This document shows positions 22,643 through 25,480 of a stretch of DNA of 25,480 bases, piece by piece. The stretch's first letter is position 1. Every line of letters starts with the position of its first letter. A program made the translations under genes and the position numbers. Location of the stretch: contig NZ_AUIV01000037.1 of NCBI RefSeq assembly GCF_000423885.1, positions 1 to 25,480 on the forward strand, in the 5' to 3' direction. The notes under the pieces were generated by a model, which was not told the DNA's origin, searched no databases, and was given only the letters and a program-made list of their open reading frames with translations. The DNA is from Thermomonas fusca DSM 15424. Its GTDB lineage: Bacteria; Pseudomonadota; Gammaproteobacteria; Xanthomonadales; Xanthomonadaceae.

Positions 22643-24661
22643 GTGAGACAGGTGGCCTTTGCATTCTCTTTGCGGTGGTCGATCGTGATCGTTGCCGTGT
22701 TCGCACTTGGCGGCTGCGCGATTGTCAGCGAGTTCAAGCCCTCTGTGACTGTACGCGCAATGGCACCGGATGAATACGTTGCGCTACGGCGGGGCGATGT
22801 CCTCGGCACGGGAAAACTGAGTGCGTTGACTGTGCAGGCCCTCCGCGTCGCCGAAATTGATGAACGGGCCTGCGCAAAGAGCACCTCACTTGCTTGTATT
22901 GCGGCGATAGCCGCAGTCAAGGACATGGACGAAGAGACCAAGACATCGGCTCTGGCTGAGCTTTGGTTGCAGCATGCCGTGTCCATTTCAATGTCGGCTC
23001 CTTACACCGAATCCTCCTCCACTTCAGCTTGGATCGAGACGGCACGGTATGCGTATGCCTATCTCTTCTTTACCAGGCGTGTACCCGGCGAACGCGCGTT
23101 TGAGGAGCGGCAGACGCAGGTGCGCGACTGGTACAACTACGCAGTACAAAAAACGGTCGCACAGCTGTTTGGCGTACGCCAAGGGACACCGGATGCGAAG
23201 GCTGTGAAGGCCAAAGGTGTGCTGCGTTTGGGTGATTGGGCTTTGCGAGTTGACCTGAATGCTCGCCTGCCGAACGGCGTGGCAATGCCGCGTGAGTTGT
23301 TGCCTGCCAGTGCACTGAGATTCCAAGGTCTGCGCGGCATCTACCGTAGGGATGGCCTGGGCGCTGAACTGGTGGCCGTAACCGATGCCCAGTCGTTAAC
23401 CAATCACAACGGGTTACCCACCGGAGATGATTTTTCGAAGAAATCCACCGCCTGGAACGAAATGCCCACCCCCAACGTGACGGTAGTGCTCCGCTTCGAC
23501 GTGCGCTCTATGGAGGAGCTGCTGGCCTCGCACGAACTCGTCGTTGCGGTGTATGACCCGCTGGTCCAAGACTATTTGTCGCTCCATGGGCAACGCGTTC
23601 CGCTGGCTGGCAATTTCACAGCTGGCTATGGTCTGTGGCTGGCACGCTCGGAGTTCAATCGGCAATCGTTGTTGGGTCTGCTTGGGCGTGACCGTGGAAT
23701 CGATCAGCCGCGCCTGTATCTGATGCAGCCATTCGATCCACAGCGGCGCATCATCGTGATGCTGCATGGACTGGCGAGCAGCCCCGAGGCTTGGGTCAAC
23801 GTGGCCAATGAACTTCTGGCCGACGAAGAACTGCGGTGCGCCTTCCAAGTCTGGCAGGTCTATTACCCCACGAACATGCCGCTGCCAGCCAATCATGCGG
23901 CAATCCGACAAGTTCTGCTGGCCGCTTTGCATCACTTCGACCCGGAGGATAAAACCGCAGCTTCACACGGGCTGGTGTTGGTTGGGCACAGCATGGGCGG
24001 AGTGCTCGCGCGGTTGATGGTCTCCACGTCGGATCAGCAATTGTTGAAATGGGCCGAATCGGATCCGAGGATCGATCTGGATCGTTTTGGCAAGAGCCGC
24101 GCCAAAATTGACCCTCTCCTGCAATTTCAGCCATTTCGAGGTGTTGAGCGGGTGATATTCATCGCCACGCCCCACCGTGGAACCGTGGTTGCCGGCCAAG
24201 GGTTTGGGCGCTGGGTGGCCGGATTGGTCCGCTTGCCGCTGAAGCTGCTGGAAGCGCTCGCTGGCGCCATTCCGGCTCGCGCCGACACCATGGGAACAAC
24301 CCAGGAAACGCTCCTGGAGCGCATTCCCAACAGCATTGATCAGCTCGACGAAAAGGATCCCTTTGTCAAAGCCGCAGCAGAGCTTCCTATCTCGGATCGG
24401 GTGTCATATCACTCGATTATCGCCAGGCAGAACACCGATGGTTCTCTTGCGGACTCCGACGACGGCCTGGTTCCGTACAGAAGTGCCCATCTGGAGGGGG
24501 CCGCATCGGAAAGGATCATCGTGTCCGGGCACAGCGTGCAGGAGACCGCTGCGTCAATCGCAGAGATCAGGCGAATCCTGCGTGAAGACATTGCAAGACA
24601 TCAGTTGACAATCGCAGATATTCCTCCCGCCGAAAGGAGGGGGACTTGCCTCGCCTATTAA
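22643..24661 (+). CDS. Large alpha/beta-hydrolase lipoprotein (lipase/esterase-like)
   Basis: About 672 residues if translation starts at GTG 22643; GTG codons at 22628 and 22652 are alternatives and no ATG fits. The leader VRQVAFAFSLRWSIVIVAV ends in LGGC, a lipobox, so the protein should be lipid-anchored. Residues from about 25 to 370 are of unknown fold. The C-terminal part is an alpha/beta-hydrolase: oxyanion segment VMLHGLASSPEAW, nucleophile GHSMGG with Ser450, a possible acid in DDGLVP and a possible histidine in SGHSVQ near the end. Substrate is unknown; a lipase, a thioesterase or a PHA-related esterase are possible, but its predicted surface or periplasmic location argues against acting on intracellular granules. 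It is 47 bp after the SDR gene and closes the right arm. Its coding sequence looks somewhat less GC-rich than its neighbours. Confidence 0.82.
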   Translation: MRQVAFAFSLRWSIVIVAVFALGGCAIVSEFKPSVTVRAMAPDEYVALRRGDVLGTGKLSALTVQALRVAEIDERACAKSTSLACIAAIAAVKDMDEETKTSALAELWLQHAVSISMSAPYTESSSTSAWIETARYAYAYLFFTRRVPGERAFEERQTQVRDWYNYAVQKTVAQLFGVRQGTPDAKAVKAKGVLRLGDWALRVDLNARLPNGVAMPRELLPASALRFQGLRGIYRRDGLGAELVAVTDAQSLTNHNGLPTGDDFSKKSTAWNEMPTPNVTVVLRFDVRSMEELLASHELVVAVYDPLVQDYLSLHGQRVPLAGNFTAGYGLWLARSEFNRQSLLGLLGRDRGIDQPRLYLMQPFDPQRRIIVMLHGLASSPEAWVNVANELLADEELRCAFQVWQVYYPTNMPLPANHAAIRQVLLAALHHFDPEDKTAASHGLVLVGHSMGGVLARLMVSTSDQQLLKWAESDPRIDLDRFGKSRAKIDPLLQFQPFRGVERVIFIATPHRGTVVAGQGFGRWVAGLVRLPLKLLEALAGAIPARADTMGTTQETLLERIPNSIDQLDEKDPFVKAAAELPISDRVSYHSIIARQNTDGSLADSDDGLVPYRSAHLEGAASERIIVSGHSVQETAASIAEIRRILREDIARHQLTIADIPPAERRGTCLAY

Positions 24662-24689
24662 TCGATTCAGTCATTGTTTTTTGATACTT

Positions 24690-24709
24690 TAGTGAGTAAC
24701 ATATCACTA
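24690..24709. promoter_or_regulatory. 20-bp palindrome upstream of the LysR gene
   Basis: TAGTGA-N8-TCACTA is a perfect 6-bp dyad in an AT-rich stretch, 150 bp before the LysR-type gene. Its half-site AGTGA resembles the half-sites of the proposed TetR operators but with wider spacing. It may be an operator for the truncated LysR protein, the TetR protein, or neither. Confidence 0.4.
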
Positions 24710-24745
24710 GCTTTTCTCTAATTCAATTTGGACTGCTTGCATCGC

Positions 24746-24782
24746 AACCGAGACACTTTCGGTTCGGAGGGACAGCGTCCCT
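24746..24782. other. Two adjacent small hairpins in the 24662-24858 gap
   Basis: AACCGA/TCGGTT (24746-24751 and 24759-24764) and AGGGAC/GTCCCT (24768-24773 and 24777-24782) are perfect 6-bp stems. They follow the last right-arm gene by about 85-120 bp and lack a T-run, so they could be weak termination or processing signals. The rest of this 197-bp gap holds no gene that I can see. Confidence 0.3.
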
Positions 24783-24858
24783 GGTGTGCTCATATGAATG
24801 AAGCATCAGACCGCACCCCATAGAACGTGGACGATCTGACACGCTAGGAAGGGCATAA

Positions 24859-25158
24859 GTGGAATTGCGCCACCTTCGATGTTTCATCGCTGTCGCGGAG
24901 GAGCTTCATTTCGCTCGTGCCGCTGAACGGCTACACATCGACCAATCGCCGCTGTCTCGCACCATCAAGGAACTGGAGGAAGAACTTGGTGCGCGCCTGT
25001 TCGTTCGCACTACCCGCAGCACGCAACTGACCCGTGCAGGTCGATTGCTCTTGGAACACGTACCGCGCATCTTTACTGCGCTGGAGCAAGCCCGCGATAG
25101 CGTCAGGTCTGCTTCCAATGGCTATCACGGGCAATTGCGCATTGCCTTGTCCGATTGA
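24859..25158 (+). pseudogene. LysR-type regulator, N-terminal part only, interrupted by an IS3-family element
   Basis: A 99-codon ORF starting at GTG 24859 encodes the LysR helix-turn-helix (MELRHLRCFIAVAEELHF, then AAERLHIDQSPLSRTIKELE and LGARLFVRTTRSTQLTRAG) plus the start of the linker helix and the first strand of the effector domain (GQLRIALSD). Family members have about 300 residues, so two thirds are missing. The stop TGA (25156-25158) coincides with the first bases of the insertion sequence end, so the gene was cut by the insertion. The 3' part may lie beyond the element, outside the window. The remnant has DNA-binding residues but no effector domain. A weak AGGAAGGG ribosome site precedes the start. 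Confidence 0.85.
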
Positions 25159-25480
25159 CCTGCCCCCAGTAGCCGTACCAGCCATTACTGGGAGAGCCCG
25201 GGGTTGAAGGGTACTGCGGTGGGGTTGGTTTGGGTTCGATGATTGGCGGCAAACTGGGCCGGCGGGATGCGTCCGCAACTGCTGTGCGGTCGGACTTGGT
25301 TGTAGTCGCGGCGCCACTCGGCGAGGACGTCGCGGGATTGAGCCAGCGACGTGAACCAGTGCTCGTTGAGGCACTCGTCCCGGAACTTGCCGTTGAAGCT
25401 CTCGATGTAGCCGTTCTGCATGGGTCGGCCAGGCTCGATCAGCAGGTGTTGGATGCCGTGCTGCTGCGTCCATGCGATGA
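25156..25480 (-). mobile_element. IS3-family insertion sequence (3' end, partial)
   Basis: The element begins with TGACCTGCCCCC at 25156, resembling the terminal inverted repeats of many IS3-family members (5'-TG...CA-3' ends), and contains the 3' part of a DDE transposase gene on the minus strand. It continues past the window edge, so the other end, the target duplication and the group cannot be determined. Confidence 0.75.
25185..25480 (-). CDS. IS3-family transposase OrfB, C-terminal part (5' end outside window)
   Basis: The frame is open from the window edge (codons reading AWTQQHGIQHLLIEPGRPMQNG) to TAA at 25187-25185, giving about 98 residues. It contains the end of the rve integrase core with the last catalytic acid in YIESFNGKFRDECLNEHWF, followed by the typical RRDYNQVRPHSSCGRIPPAQFA block of IS3-group OrfB proteins. 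The remaining catalytic aspartates would be to the right, beyond the window. The stop codon is 27 bp inside the element's end, a normal layout for the family. The transposase is cut only by the window, not by a visible mutation. Confidence 0.9.
   Translation of the reverse strand, partial: IAWTQQHGIQHLLIEPGRPMQNGYIESFNGKFRDECLNEHWFTSLAQSRDVLAEWRRDYNQVRPHSSCGRIPPAQFAANHRTQTNPTAVPFNPGLSQ

Noticed and set aside
17241..24661. A beta-ketothiolase (phaA) within the PHA arm
   Set aside because: None of the encoded proteins shows thiolase motifs; the phosphotransacetylase and second SDR occupy the places where it might be expected.
1..25480. tRNA, rRNA, tRNA-end attachment sites or riboswitches
   Set aside because: I saw no tRNA-like cloverleaf, rRNA stretch, or convincing att repeat pair; an ICE end would lie outside the window.

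Overview
This is a high-GC proteobacterial accessory region, probably from a Betaproteobacterium (Burkholderiales-like) or a Pseudomonas relative; the sequence alone does not fix the host. Both edges are mobile DNA. At the left, the tip of an IS21-family element (1-93) abuts the 3' half of a DUF3363 (RlxS/TraI-type) relaxase of the kind found in Tn4371-like integrative conjugative elements. At the right, an IS3-family element (from 25156) has cut a LysR-type regulator after about 99 codons. The 23 kb between them reads as cargo of a conjugative or genomic island.

The cargo is two long divergent gene arrays that leave one 337-bp control region (16904-17240). The left arm (minus strand, 16903 down to 1225) has 14 genes in one direction with gaps of at most 67 bp and many overlapping start/stop codons. 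In order they are: a TetR repressor, a small membrane protein, a YbhGFSR-like efflux pump (HlyD adaptor, double ATPase, two permeases), a NodT-type outer-membrane factor, a DUF2892 protein, a beta-CASP metallo-beta-lactamase RNase, a LOG-family protein, an LpxR-like lipid A deacylase, a cytochrome c'-like protein, acetate kinase and a divergent phosphoketolase. The right arm (plus strand, 17241 to 24661) has 7 genes: PHA synthase, phasin, PhaB-type acetoacetyl-CoA reductase, universal stress protein, phosphotransacetylase, a second short-chain dehydrogenase, and a large alpha/beta-hydrolase lipoprotein.

The main discovery is that the two divergent promoters carry nearly the same operator. An 18-bp sequence just downstream of the predicted -10 of tetR (16923-16940) recurs in inverted orientation, 17 of 18 bases identical, at the same place in the phaC promoter (17203-17220). 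This suggests that the TetR protein represses both arms, so efflux, envelope and RNA remodelling, phosphoketolase/acetyl-phosphate metabolism and PHA synthesis would form one mobile regulon.

Metabolically the arms fit together. Phosphoketolase (left) would make acetyl phosphate. Acetate kinase (left) turns it into ATP plus acetate, or phosphotransacetylase (right) turns it into acetyl-CoA. PhaB, PhaC and phasin (right) then store carbon and reducing power as polyhydroxyalkanoate. A beta-ketothiolase (PhaA) is not in the window and would have to come from the host. Together with the universal stress protein and cytochrome c', this looks like a transferable stress, low-oxygen or overflow-carbon package. 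That overall role is inference.
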